This document shows positions 34,603-44,158 of a DNA stretch of 64,000 nt, piece after piece. The notes beneath the pieces were generated by a model. That model saw only the letters and a list, made by a program, of their open reading frames with translations, made no database searches and was not told the DNA's origin. The stretch is from Thiotrichales bacterium (GTDB lineage Bacteria > Pseudomonadota > Gammaproteobacteria > Beggiatoales > Beggiatoaceae): positions 124,001 to 188,000 of the forward strand of contig JADGDE010000003.1 of assembly GCA_016745035.1 (NCBI GenBank). The letters run 5' to 3'. Numbering within the stretch: the first letter of the stretch is position 1; each line of letters opens with the position of its first letter. The translations under genes and the position numbers were made by a program.

Positions 34603-35097
34603 ATGTTTAAAATTAGAACTTATGAAGAGAAAGATTTGGCAGCTGTGTGGGCCATCATTGAATCGGTGTTCAGAGCTGGGACGAGCTATGCTTTTTCACC
34701 GAAAATAACCGAAACAGAGGCAAAAAAGGTCTGGTTGGAAGTGCCGAAAGCGACCTATGTCTGTGAAAATGAAGCGGGTAATATACTAGCGACCTATTAT
34801 ATCAAACCCAACCAACCCACGCTTGGCGCGCATGTGTGTAACTGTGGTTATATCGTCTCAGAACACGTAAGAGGTCAAGGCATCGCGTCCAGCATGTGCC
34901 AACACTCACAACAAGAAGCGCTAGGTTTAGGTTTTAAAGCCATGCAATACAATTTGGTAGTTGCAAGCAATGAGGGGGCAATCCGACTATGGAAAAAGCT
35001 GGGTTTTTCGGTAATTGGTGTGTTACCTAAAGCTTTTCAACACCCGCAATTGGGTTTTGTTGATGCCATGATTATGTATAAGCAGCTTGAAAAATAA
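34603..35097 (+). CDS. GNAT N-acetyltransferase
   Basis: A 164-residue GNAT-fold protein. The acetyl-CoA pocket motif VRGQGIASSM lies at about residues 90-99, and NEGAIRLWKKLGF at about 123-135 is the typical final helix-strand. It begins MFKIRTYEEKDL, a common GNAT N-terminus. The substrate is unknown; small-molecule acetylation is likely. It stands alone between a MITE-like element and an AraC-type regulator. Confidence 0.85.
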   Translation: MFKIRTYEEKDLAAVWAIIESVFRAGTSYAFSPKITETEAKKVWLEVPKATYVCENEAGNILATYYIKPNQPTLGAHVCNCGYIVSEHVRGQGIASSMCQHSQQEALGLGFKAMQYNLVVASNEGAIRLWKKLGFSVIGVLPKAFQHPQLGFVDAMIMYKQLEK

Positions 35098-35179
35098 CGG
35101 ATAAAAGCCTATTACCTTGGAATCAGCTGCGAAGCTTAACGTATAATGATCATATCCATATCCATTGCCCACCCACCTC

Positions 35180-36154
35180 ATGCAAAAAATTTATCAAGCT
35201 TATTTTAATAATAACCACAGCGACCCGCATTGCTTTGATAATCCACAAAGCATTGCTGTGCCTGAGACGATTGGCACTTGTGATTTGCAAGTGCATAGCT
35301 TGCCCTACAACACCGCTTTGGCTTATAAACAAGCTAATTTGCATCAAGACACCGAATTAAAACTGCAAACCAATCGCGGGATGAATATTTATGTCTATGA
35401 TAAAAATTATTTTGGCGGTGCACGCTACCGTTTTTCCAAACATGAGCAAGAATGTCTGTTTCGCAAAGACATGATGAATGTTCATTTGGAAAATGATTTA
35501 TCGGAATACTTTTTCCACGCAGGGAAATTTAATACCTTGGTGTTATACCTCACAACCGAAATGCTAGAGCATGTTTTGAGGATGACACAGATTAATGTTG
35601 ATAAACGCATTAAAAGCTTTCTAAGCGGACAGCAGTTTATCCCCAACTTACTCCAAATTCCGCTGTCTTTAGCCGCACAACAAACCATTGCCCAAATTCG
35701 CCAATGTCCTTATGAAGAGTCGGGTTTACAGCAAATGTATATCGAAGCCAAAGTGCAAGAATGGCTGATGCATTTACTTGCAGCTTTAGATAAAAACAAA
35801 CACATAAGTACCGAAACCAGTCTCAGTTACGCAGATAAAGCCAAAGTATTGGAGGCCAAAGAGCGTTTATTGGCTGATTTACGCTATCCACCTAGCCTGC
35901 AAATGTTGGCACATGCGGTCGGCACGAATGAGAAAAAACTCACCGCAGGGTTTAAGGCGCTGTTTGGGATGCCCGTCTTTGCTTGGCTGCGCGAGCAGCG
36001 CTTGCAACAGGCGATGCAGTTATTGCAAGAGCAGCAACTCAGCATTAAAAGCATCGCCCATTATTGTGGTTATAAGCACCAATCGGATTTTAGCAACGCG
36101 TTTAAAGCGCGCTTTAAGGTAAGCCCATCACAGGTACGTTATAGCACGCTATAA
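35180..36154 (+). CDS. AraC-family transcriptional regulator
   Basis: A 324-residue regulator. The first about 220 residues are a sensory domain without a named match. The C-terminal about 100 residues hold two helix-turn-helix units, including LQMLAHAVGTNEKKLTAGFKALFG and SIKSIAHYCGYKHQSDFSNAFKARF in pattern (about 280-320), and end SPSQVR, as in AraC proteins. I use ATG 35180; a TTG at 35165 would add five residues. Target genes are not evident. The adjacent convergent surface protein and the upstream GNAT gene are candidates only by position. Confidence 0.85.
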   Translation: MQKIYQAYFNNNHSDPHCFDNPQSIAVPETIGTCDLQVHSLPYNTALAYKQANLHQDTELKLQTNRGMNIYVYDKNYFGGARYRFSKHEQECLFRKDMMNVHLENDLSEYFFHAGKFNTLVLYLTTEMLEHVLRMTQINVDKRIKSFLSGQQFIPNLLQIPLSLAAQQTIAQIRQCPYEESGLQQMYIEAKVQEWLMHLLAALDKNKHISTETSLSYADKAKVLEAKERLLADLRYPPSLQMLAHAVGTNEKKLTAGFKALFGMPVFAWLREQRLQQAMQLLQEQQLSIKSIAHYCGYKHQSDFSNAFKARFKVSPSQVRYSTL

Positions 36155-36162
36155 ATAGGGCG

Positions 36163-39100
36163 CTAGTTTGCCGCGTGCATGAACTGAATTTCCATTTGCT
36201 GTAAACGTTCTTTGACTTGCTGGTTATCCGCTTTTAACTCAGCAATCTCGGCTTTTTGGGCTTGCAGTAGTTGATACAGTCCTTGAATCGCTGCTAGTGC
36301 CACGCCGTCCGCATCTACGGTATTGATGGTTTTATCACTTGTACCTAAACCAAAGGCGGCATGGAAGTCTTGCGCCATCGGTCCGATGTGACGAATCTCA
36401 TCTTCTTGAGCTTTGTAATTCCATGTTTCAATCGGCATGGTGGCGATTTTTTCTAGCACTTCTACGCCATTGACTGCGTTGAAGTTCTCTTTCTTGTTGC
36501 GGTCGCTGATGCTGTTCCAACTGCCGCCGCCTGCGGCTAAAGTAGAACCTGCTGTGACTGCCCCTGAAACATTATTAATTCCCGTTACCATACGCACCCC
36601 CCCTAAGGCACGAACAGCAAATTCATTATTTGCTGTTGAGACAAAATCAGTGGTGTGATAGCTGGAAAATAACATCGCCCCTTCGTGAGTGACTTTTGCT
36701 TTATATCCACTGGCAAGTGCATAACGATTAGATATGGCATTATCTATCCCGCCAAGAATGGTGGAATGACGATGATCATCACCGTTTGTGCCAATTTTGT
36801 TACGCTGTCCACCTAAAACATTGGAATATAAGCCATGCACTTCATTCTGAATACCACCAGCAATCACTGCATATTGTTTAGTGATGGTATTTTCTGAACC
36901 GCCAGAAATCGTTGCAGAATCACCACTGACAACATTTAAAATACCCCCTCCCACGCTGGCATAAGGCGCTGAAGTAGCATTACGAAATCCACCCGCAACG
37001 GTTCCGTACTTTTGAAAAGTGGTCCCGTCACCACTATCTCCAACCGTATTCATACTACCACCACCAATAGCGCCATAATCATCATAGATTTGATTCAGTC
37101 CGCTGCTAGTTCCCCCCCCACTAATTGTGATACCTTTAACGCCTGCTGTAATGAGATTACCTGAATAGCCCCCAATAATATTAGGGGAGTCACCTGGTGC
37201 CCCCGTATGTTCAATGCGCAAGACACGTTCATTTTTCACCCGAAAATTAAGCGGTATATTATCTGTTGTGCCAATGAAGTTCGTACCATCAGATAACCCG
37301 CTGTCGCCTGTCAGTCCCCAGCCAGAACCACCTCCACTCGGTGCTGCACTACAATTCCAAACATTACTGCCCGCACTGGTTAAAATCTCACCGCTAGCAC
37401 AAGCCGTGGCAGGTTCGACCACAGCCGTGCCATCAAGCGCGGGTAAGGTGACGGTTTTTGTTGGTGTGCCACTGCCATCAATTGCTTGTACAAAACGCAC
37501 GCCGCCTGTGGCGCGGACGGCGAATTCGTTCGGTGCGATGGAATTGAAAGCTAGAGCACCTGCGGTTATACCTAAGCTATCTGAAAATAAGAAACTACCT
37601 CCGTGACCTGCTGCGATTTTAGCTTTATAACCCGTGGCAAAACTATAAGGAGCATTAATGGTATTACCCCATCCTCCGGGAATAGTGGATAAATCACCAT
37701 ATATTTCATTAGCATATCCGCCGGCAATCGTGGAGGATTCACTGTTCATAATTACATTAGTATTACCTCCAGCCACTGTGGATAGCTCTGCTGCTTCTAT
37801 GTGATTTCCAAACCCGCCTGCAATCGTCGCATTGTCGCTGTTGATGATCTCATTTTTATCTCCACCACCAATGCTAGTGCCTCTACCGGAAACACTGTTT
37901 TCAGATCCACCAACAACCACACTACTATTGCCAGAGGCGGTGTTTTTCCAGCCGCCCCCTACGAATGAGTAAAATGCATTTCTGACATTGCCATCATCAC
38001 TACCACAGGTATTTTCCGTCCCACCTGCAATCACACAGTAGCTATCATAAATCGTATTAATTTCTTCACCGCCACCATCAAAATTAGTACCGCCGCCAGA
38101 AATAACAGAACCAATCACATTGGGATCGCCAATGGTGTTATTGATATAACCAGCCACAATATTGGGGCTGTTTTCAGTGGCATCGGGTGTGGAGATACGC
38201 AATACAATTTTATTGTTACTTTTGAAAACCAAGCCTTGCGCGTCCGTTGTACCAATAAAATTTGTACCTGGTGTCGTACCACTGTTACCGCCTAACTTCC
38301 AATCGCTAGAACCTGTGATTGTGCCCCAAGCAGCATTGCCAGTCGCATCAGATATTAATATTTTTCCTGCACTAGGTGTGCTGGAAGTGATTTGTAATGC
38401 ACCATTGATGGTAACAGCGTCTGTGCTGGCATCACCTAATGTGGTGTTACCATTGACTGTGACATTACCAGCCGCCGTGGTGTTTGCTCCGCTATCAGCC
38501 CATGCGCTAGTACCCGCAGGCCCTGTTGGCCCAGCTGCTCCTGCAGGGCCCGCGGGCCCTGTTGCCCCCGCCGGACCGACAGGTCCTATAGACCCTGTGG
38601 CTCCTGTTGCGCCAACAGCGCCGGGAGAACCATCAGCCCCTATAGACCCAACTAAACTGGTCGCAACACCCCAAGCCCCGGTGGTTTTCGGGCCATAAAT
38701 AGCCTTGGCTGTGGTATCAATATAAAAGTCGCCGTCTGTGCCTAAACCTGCTGCTGGGACACCGCTACCGTTAAGCACGGTTTTACCATCAGCCCCATCA
38801 CTGCCATCTGCGCCGTCTGCACCATTAGCCCCCGCAGGGCCGGGTAATCCATCAGACCCGTTTGCGCCGCTGGCTCCAGTGGCACCACTTGAGCCTCTCG
38901 ACCCGGTTTGTCCTTGTGGACCGACCAAGCTCACCGCAGCCGTTGACCAGCCTTGTGCTGTTTTAGGGCCATAGAGTTTGGCTGCTGTTAGGTCGATATA
39001 AAAGTCACCTTCATTGCCTGTGGCATTATCTGGTTGTGCTTGTCCGCTGAGAAAACGGTTTGCATCCATGCCATCTACGCCATTTTGCCCATCAGTCCCA

Positions 39101-40155
39101 TCTTGACCATCGCGCCCACTAGACCCTGCTGTACCTGCGGTTCCTTTGGCAACCAATAATTGCCAAACACTGCTATTGCTTGGAACTAAGCCAGCATTAT
39201 TAGCGCTCAAACTAATATAACTATTGCCTTGATAATGCACAGCATCATTTTCAGCATAAGTACGGCCGTTGTCCCAATCGTTTTGCCAACGCAACCCCGG
39301 CTTACCATCTATGCCTGCTATCCCCATCTTGCCCGGTTCACCTTTTTCACCTCTCTCGCCTTTATCTCCCTTTTCGCCTTTTTCTCCTCGCTGACCTTGT
39401 TTGCCAGCGCTACCATCAGCACCGTTTAGAGCGAGGCTGGTAATTCGATAATGCAGTACAGCATCAATATAATGTTGCTCGATTTGCGCCCGGTAATTAA
39501 GCACTTGTCCATTTTTAATTACCAAAATTTCAGGAATCACCCCAAGACCATCGGAAGGAAAGTAAAAGGCTTGAAACTCATCTTGATTCTGCTCGCTCAG
39601 TGCGGTTGCCGCAAAAATAGCGCCTTCAATCAAATAACCAGAGGGTTTATCTATCCGTTGTAAAAGAGTACTTAGACCTCGTACACGGCGTTGAGTATCA
39701 TCTAAATTAACCACCAGCGGGATATACAGTTCCCCACTACCGACATCATAGGCAGCAGCATTCTGGGGACGTAAGCGACTTACTTTAAGGGTATTGTTAT
39801 CTGTCCGGTTCAAAATGACATCATAAGCAAAGGTTTTTCCCTGGGGTTGGGCAACCAAATTGGGGATCGTGACTTGTCCCGCTAAACTGTCGTATTGACT
39901 ATCAGCTATCTGGTCGGCACTATTTCCCACCGCCTGTAAGGCAAACTCACTGCCCATTTGCAATAAACCTGAACTATCGAGCAATTTCAATTCAATATTA
40001 TCAATCTGCTGATGCCCATCAATACTCACAGCTTGTAGGTATAACACCCCATCAACAGGGTTAAACTGGCTGTTTGCCAAACTGTTGGCGCTGCTGCAAA
40101 GTAGGCTGGCAGCTAAAATGCCGTGAATACTGCTGCTTAAGGTTCGGTGATTCAT
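36163..40155 (-). CDS. Large collagen-like surface protein with S74 chaperone end
   Basis: A 1330-residue exported protein with a signal peptide ending near ANSLANS (about residue 28). Collagen-like GxY stretches lie at about 244-288, 338-363, 411-456 and 503-549. Between them are a W...Y..ND.V.Y.G..Y carbohydrate-binding-like block (about 289-336) and two copies of DGDFYID/YGPKT. Long Gly/Asn-rich repeats of the form NT(A/V)SG-x-x-S-x-V-x-GG, like trimeric autotransporter heads, occupy about 700-870 and 1040-1180. The C-terminus has SDRNKKEN (about 1222) and HIGPMAQDFHAAFGLG, the Peptidase S74 intramolecular chaperone, then a coiled coil. AGGAG precedes the ATG. A trimeric fibre is inferred. 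Confidence 0.85.
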   Translation of the reverse strand: MNHRTLSSSIHGILAASLLCSSANSLANSQFNPVDGVLYLQAVSIDGHQQIDNIELKLLDSSGLLQMGSEFALQAVGNSADQIADSQYDSLAGQVTIPNLVAQPQGKTFAYDVILNRTDNNTLKVSRLRPQNAAAYDVGSGELYIPLVVNLDDTQRRVRGLSTLLQRIDKPSGYLIEGAIFAATALSEQNQDEFQAFYFPSDGLGVIPEILVIKNGQVLNYRAQIEQHYIDAVLHYRITSLALNGADGSAGKQGQRGEKGEKGDKGERGEKGEPGKMGIAGIDGKPGLRWQNDWDNGRTYAENDAVHYQGNSYISLSANNAGLVPSNSSVWQLLVAKGTAGTAGSSGRDGQDGTDGQNGVDGMDANRFLSGQAQPDNATGNEGDFYIDLTAAKLYGPKTAQGWSTAAVSLVGPQGQTGSRGSSGATGASGANGSDGLPGPAGANGADGADGSDGADGKTVLNGSGVPAAGLGTDGDFYIDTTAKAIYGPKTTGAWGVATSLVGSIGADGSPGAVGATGATGSIGPVGPAGATGPAGPAGAAGPTGPAGTSAWADSGANTTAAGNVTVNGNTTLGDASTDAVTINGALQITSSTPSAGKILISDATGNAAWGTITGSSDWKLGGNSGTTPGTNFIGTTDAQGLVFKSNNKIVLRISTPDATENSPNIVAGYINNTIGDPNVIGSVISGGGTNFDGGGEEINTIYDSYCVIAGGTENTCGSDDGNVRNAFYSFVGGGWKNTASGNSSVVVGGSENSVSGRGTSIGGGDKNEIINSDNATIAGGFGNHIEAAELSTVAGGNTNVIMNSESSTIAGGYANEIYGDLSTIPGGWGNTINAPYSFATGYKAKIAAGHGGSFLFSDSLGITAGALAFNSIAPNEFAVRATGGVRFVQAIDGSGTPTKTVTLPALDGTAVVEPATACASGEILTSAGSNVWNCSAAPSGGGSGWGLTGDSGLSDGTNFIGTTDNIPLNFRVKNERVLRIEHTGAPGDSPNIIGGYSGNLITAGVKGITISGGGTSSGLNQIYDDYGAIGGGSMNTVGDSGDGTTFQKYGTVAGGFRNATSAPYASVGGGILNVVSGDSATISGGSENTITKQYAVIAGGIQNEVHGLYSNVLGGQRNKIGTNGDDHRHSTILGGIDNAISNRYALASGYKAKVTHEGAMLFSSYHTTDFVSTANNEFAVRALGGVRMVTGINNVSGAVTAGSTLAAGGGSWNSISDRNKKENFNAVNGVEVLEKIATMPIETWNYKAQEDEIRHIGPMAQDFHAAFGLGTSDKTINTVDADGVALAAIQGLYQLLQAQKAEIAELKADNQQVKERLQQMEIQFMHAAN

Positions 40156-40297
40156 GTTGAGGCTCTCCTTAGAGATTCAAAGGTTCGAGCTTCATCATAA
40201 ATAAAACATTTTAGGGGCAAAGGAAAAGGGTTTAGGTTTGCGGGAATTTTGACAAAGGTCAGGAAAGATCGGAACGTTTAAGGATAATATGTAGCAC

Positions 40298-41386
40298 TCA
40301 AGTCCGAACCCCCGTTGCCCACCAAATCCGACAAGCCCCTTCATCTGAGACCATACAAGGTCCAATCGGTGTGCGCGGCGTACAGGCTTTGCCATACAGT
40401 TGGCATTGATTCGGGTATTTTTTCCCCAACACCACTTGAGCGCAACCACAGCCCGCGGGCATTTGCCCTTGGCGCTTGCGCACAGTTTCAGTGTAATCAG
40501 GGTAATGTAAACGGGCATTATGGGCTGCATATTTGGCGTTTAATTCAAAGCCAGAACGGGGAATCATACCAATGCCACGCCAATTGGCATCCACCACATC
40601 CAAGACGCTGTGCATTTGTTGCTGAGCATATTGGTTGCCCTGCGCTGTGACCAATTCGGGATAACAATTGTCTAAAAACAAACGCCCGCTTTGCTGTTGG
40701 CGCAAAACTGAATAAGTCGCCGCCAATAAACTCTCTGGCATAAAGCCCGCCACCGCCGCTGGAATTTGGTGTTTTTTCACCACAAAGCGCCATTCCTCAG
40801 CGCCCATCACTGTCGCCACATGTCCTGGGGCTATCAAAGCATCAAAGCCTGCTGTCTCGGAGTCCAACAGCATCGCAACCGCTGGCCACGTTAAACGTGC
40901 TGATAACAACAAATGTACATGATCAGGTAAACCTTGTTTCACCAGTGCAGCCACCGGGGCGGTGGTGGTTTCGAAGCCAGCGGCAAAAAAGACCACGGGC
41001 TTAGTGCTTTCTGCGGCAATGCTTAAAACATCCAAAGGGCTGGCAACCGGGCGAATATCTGCTCCCGCAGCGCGGGCTTGCTCCAAACTGCGCGGCTGTG
41101 ATTTGGGTACATTCACAGGCACACGCAACATATCACCAAAGGCGAGCAGAATCAGATCGTGATTTAATGCCAGCTGAATCGCCTGATAAATATCCTCTTC
41201 AGGACAGACACACACGGGGCAACCAGGTCCTGGGATTAATTCGATGGCTGTCGGCAAAGCCGTACGCAAACCTGCCATTGAAATTGCCCGCTCATGCCCT
41301 CCACAAACATTCATGACTTTAATTGCTTGCGGAAAATCTAATTGTTGGATTTGAGTCAGCCAATCTTTAGCGGAGCGTGAGTTCAT
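40298..41386 (-). CDS. hypD: Hydrogenase Fe-cofactor assembly protein HypD
   Basis: A 362-residue scaffold protein on which the Fe(CN)2CO unit is built with HypC. Motifs seen are VCGGHERAI (about residues 27-35), GPGCPVCVCPEED (about 53-65), FAAGFETTT and the C-terminal Cys-rich GCGCAQVVLG and GPCMVSDEGAC that bind a [4Fe-4S] cluster. It is the partner of the hypC gene at 14.7 kb but far from it, with no other hyp gene adjacent. A MITE-like element lies just upstream. Confidence 0.95.
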   Translation of the reverse strand: MNSRSAKDWLTQIQQLDFPQAIKVMNVCGGHERAISMAGLRTALPTAIELIPGPGCPVCVCPEEDIYQAIQLALNHDLILLAFGDMLRVPVNVPKSQPRSLEQARAAGADIRPVASPLDVLSIAAESTKPVVFFAAGFETTTAPVAALVKQGLPDHVHLLLSARLTWPAVAMLLDSETAGFDALIAPGHVATVMGAEEWRFVVKKHQIPAAVAGFMPESLLAATYSVLRQQQSGRLFLDNCYPELVTAQGNQYAQQQMHSVLDVVDANWRGIGMIPRSGFELNAKYAAHNARLHYPDYTETVRKRQGQMPAGCGCAQVVLGKKYPNQCQLYGKACTPRTPIGPCMVSDEGACRIWWATGVRT

Positions 41387-41435
41387 GGTAAGCCGTCACT
41401 TGGGTTATTTGCATCAGAACATTCTATATTTTTCA

Positions 41436-41567
41436 CTGATGTGATGCACTAATCTGGTTTTTATCACCATAGTGTGATTTTCCACCTGCCTAGTGAAGCT
41501 TAGCCGTGTAGCAATGGCGGTTTTTTCTGCCTTTAAGGCAGAAAAAGAAGCCTTTGCGTAACATCAG
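41436..41567 (-). mobile_element. MITE-like element, orientation B
   Basis: 132 bp, inverted relative to the copies at 15640, 22077 and 28992. Ends are CTGATGTGATGCA and TGCGTAACATCAG. Exact 7-bp flanking repeat TTTTTCA. Internal stem CTTTTTCTGCC...GGCAGAAAAAG-type palindrome is near-perfect. Confidence 0.85.
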
Positions 41568-41637
41568 TTTTTCAGATACTGTTGACTTGCTGCGAAGGCT
41601 GCTGTCAAGTTGCTGTGAAATGGAAGAAAAAAGAGGG

Positions 41638-42519
41638 CTAAAAGCGTTTTTTTAGTTGATGCCAGACACTGTTTTCTTCCCAAAGGATTTTTAACTCCTG
41701 TTGCTGCTGGCTAGAGAGCGCCTGAGGGGCAATTGGGTGACTAAAACCTTCTTTAACTGCACGAAAATAATAGCCATATTCACCACATTGAATGCTACGA
41801 ATCAAACCAAAACACAAACGTGAGAAAATATAGTAACTGGCATAAGGCAAGGGTAAATAACGCCGCAACAGCCAAATGGTGTTACGGGTCGGATAAAATA
41901 CCCGTCGCCAATTGGGGCGGTTATTCGGCGACTCGCGGTGTACTACCGGGCTGTCAGGTAAATAATGTATGGCAAGGTTGCGTCGCCGCAATTGTATCGC
42001 CACTTCGATTTCGTTTTGGTACAAGAAAAAGTCCGCAGGATACCAACCCACTGCCTCAAAAGTGGCACGACGAATAAAAAAACCACAACCAATAAATGCC
42101 AGTGCGCTGGTAACTTTATCTGAATGCGGAATATGCCAAGAGCGCACGGTTTCCCCCTCAGGGGTTTCGATACGACAAGCGACGGCAGCCACCTCGGCAT
42201 GTTGGTCTAAATACTCAAGCGCATGATCAATGCTTGCGGCACTTTTGGGGTGCGAATCATCATCCAAGACTAAAATATACTCGCCTTGGGCTTTGGCAAA
42301 GCCTTGATTATAACCGGCAATTCCGGTGTTATCGTCTAAACACAAGGCAGTGACATCAGCTTGGGCGCGTAAATAGTCCCCCGTGCCATCATGAGAATTA
42401 TTATCGACAGCAATGATTTCGACATCATCACGGTGGGCGCAATGCAGGCGCAATTGTTCGATGGTATAACGGGTTTCGGCAAGCCGATTATAGTTTAGAA
42501 AAACCACACTAAGTTTCAT
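41638..42519 (-). CDS. Family 2 glycosyltransferase
   Basis: A 293-residue GT-A-fold transferase. The start MKLSVVFLNYNRLAE, the NTGIAGYNQGFAKAQGEY block and the DXD motif LVLDDDSHP are typical of rhamnosyl/glucosyl transferases with dTDP or UDP sugars. ATG 42519 overlaps the rnhB stop (ATGA), which decides the start over an upstream in-frame Met. The C-terminal hydrophobic and aromatic regions may be membrane-associated. The acceptor is unknown. Confidence 0.88.
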   Translation of the reverse strand: MKLSVVFLNYNRLAETRYTIEQLRLHCAHRDDVEIIAVDNNSHDGTGDYLRAQADVTALCLDDNTGIAGYNQGFAKAQGEYILVLDDDSHPKSAASIDHALEYLDQHAEVAAVACRIETPEGETVRSWHIPHSDKVTSALAFIGCGFFIRRATFEAVGWYPADFFLYQNEIEVAIQLRRRNLAIHYLPDSPVVHRESPNNRPNWRRVFYPTRNTIWLLRRYLPLPYASYYIFSRLCFGLIRSIQCGEYGYYFRAVKEGFSHPIAPQALSSQQQQELKILWEENSVWHQLKKRF

Positions 42520-43139
42520 CTTTCTTGCTCCAAAATTTTGCGCACAGGGGCAAAGCTGCGCCGATGCCAACGAGTAATCCCATGTTTTGCCATGCCCTCA
42601 AGGTGTGCCTTGGTGCCATAACCTGCGTTTTTTTCCCACGCATAATAAGGATAGCGCAAGGCAAGCTGTTGCATCAAGCGATCCCGTACCACTTTAGCGA
42701 TGATGGACGCAGCGGCGATGCTGTAGCTATGGCTGTCGCCTTTAATAATCGGTGTATGCACGCCTAAATCGTGTTTTTTTGTGCCCTTGCCATCAATTAA
42801 AGCATGATCATAAGGTTGTAAACGTGCCATCGCCCGCTGCATGGCAAGATAAGTGGCATTGAGGATATTCAATTGGTCGATTTCCTCCACCGATGCTGCA
42901 CCAATAGCAAAGCCCAAAGCTTGGGCTTTAATCTCCAGGTATAAGGCTTCGCGACGTTTTTGACTCAGTTTTTTTGAGTCTTGCACCATGGCTAAAGGCT
43001 GACAATCAGGGGCAAACATCACCGCAGCGGTAATCACAGGGCCGCTGAGACATCCACGCCCGACTTCATCCACACCGATCACCCGTGTTTGCCCTTGCGT
43101 CCACAAGGCTTGCTCATAACTAAAATTTTCTTGGTTCAT
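42516..43139 (-). CDS. rnhB: Ribonuclease HII
   Basis: A 207-residue enzyme that removes RNA from DNA-RNA hybrids and mis-incorporated ribonucleotides. The N-terminal GVDEVGRGCLSGPV (about residues 22-35) supplies catalytic Asp/Glu. DGKG, KGDSHSYSIAAASIIAKV and the C-terminal YGTKAHLEGMAKHGITRWHRRSF are family hallmarks. It is full length and cotranslated with the glycosyltransferase. Usually it lies by lpxB or dnaE; here that context is missing. Confidence 0.95.
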   Translation of the reverse strand: MNQENFSYEQALWTQGQTRVIGVDEVGRGCLSGPVITAAVMFAPDCQPLAMVQDSKKLSQKRREALYLEIKAQALGFAIGAASVEEIDQLNILNATYLAMQRAMARLQPYDHALIDGKGTKKHDLGVHTPIIKGDSHSYSIAAASIIAKVVRDRLMQQLALRYPYYAWEKNAGYGTKAHLEGMAKHGITRWHRRSFAPVRKILEQER

Positions 43140-43165
43140 TATGTAAAAGATTGTGTCCTCGAAAT

Positions 43166-43233
43166 CGCCACATCAATAGGCAGGTGGGAAATCACCATAT
43201 TATGATAAAAACTGACTTAGTGCGTAACATCAG
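43166..43233 (+). mobile_element. Truncated MITE-like element
   Basis: Only the right half is clear: an AGGCAGGTGGGAAATCAC segment, then AAAACTGACTTAGTGCGTAACATCAG, split by a few changes. The left end is lost. A further decayed piece (TTTTTTGTGCCCTTAGAGGCACAAAAAA and CCTTTGCCTCAC in pattern) is near 43310-43367, so two copies or one rearranged copy lie here. Confidence 0.55.
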
Positions 43234-43365
43234 TTATATATTATTTTTTCACTCATCATAGGAGTCGAACATACCTGTGTGCAGAGCATCAAAAAATAAC
43301 GGTTCTAGGTCTATGCTGCTTTTTTGTGCCCTTAGAGGCACAAAAAAGCCTTTGCCTCACAGTCG

Positions 43366-43803
43366 CTATTTAGAGAAAAAACGCCCAGCTAAATTTAAAG
43401 CACCTTCAATACCACCAATAGAATCGAGTAAACTCCCACCACTGCTGGCATTATCAATCATTTTCGGTAAAGCTTCGGATAAACCGCCTGCGGCTTCTTC
43501 TTCACTTAAACCCAGTTTTTTAGCAAAATCGGAAATTTTATCCGATCCCAGCGCTTCACTGACTTGTTCAGGAGAGACCGCTTCATTATTACCATCTCCT
43601 AGCCAAGAACTCACCACACCGCCTAGCTCTCCTGCATTGAAGCCATCAACCAAACTTTTAATATCGACATTGTTTTGATCTCCCATCAATTCTGATAAGG
43701 CAGAAGACAAGTTATTGAGATCTAATTGGCTACCCGCTTCGCCACTCATATCGCTTTGGCTAAACAATTGTGCCCCTAGTTTTAATAATTCATTCATGTC
43801 CAT
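43366..43803 (-). CDS. YidB-like / DUF937 protein
   Basis: A protein of about 145 residues. It is acidic and Ser/Gly-rich, with LGGVVSSWLGDGNNEAVSPEQV (about residues 58-79, in pattern), then SDFAKKLGLSEEEAAGGLSEALPKMID, the conserved DUF937 block. The C-terminus has a Gly-rich hydrophobic end with GGIEGALNLAG. Cytoplasmic, function unknown. Start candidates are ATG 43803 and 43797 and GTG 43812; I take 43803, but no Shine-Dalgarno is decisive. Confidence 0.8.
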   Translation of the reverse strand: MDMNELLKLGAQLFSQSDMSGEAGSQLDLNNLSSALSELMGDQNNVDIKSLVDGFNAGELGGVVSSWLGDGNNEAVSPEQVSEALGSDKISDFAKKLGLSEEEAAGGLSEALPKMIDNASSGGSLLDSIGGIEGALNLAGRFFSK

Positions 43804-43954
43804 CCATATCACCCAATTTGGTTAAAATACGCCTAAGCTATGTTCATCAACATAGCTTGTGGTTTTTTATCATCAGTTATGATCACTCGATAAGCTTTGA
43901 CTTTAAAACAATGCGCCCGGAGGTACAAGTTTTCTGATAGGAAAGATTAAATCA

Positions 43955-44086
43955 CTGATGTTACACACTAAGCTGGTTTTTATCACAATAGTGTGATTTT
44001 CCACCTGCCTAGTGAATCTTAGTCGTGCAGCAATGGCGGTTTTTTCTGCCCTTAAGGCAGAAAAAGAAGCCTTTGCGTAACATCAG
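43955..44086 (-). mobile_element. MITE-like element, intact, orientation B
   Basis: 132 bp with ends CTGATGTTACACA and TGCGTAACATCAG and an exact 8-bp flanking direct repeat TTAAATCA. Almost identical to 41436-41567 in the inner part. Located 73 bp upstream of the hydrolase gene. Confidence 0.85.
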
Positions 44087-44158
44087 TTAAATCATCAAAG
44101 AATAGATGTTGCTATAATGAGCCAAAAATAAAGATACGTAAATATTAAGGAGAATAAT

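Noticed and set aside
38162..38974. Pro/Ala-rich plus-strand frames opposite the collagen-like repeats.
   Set aside because: They are mirror translations of the GxY repeats on the minus strand.
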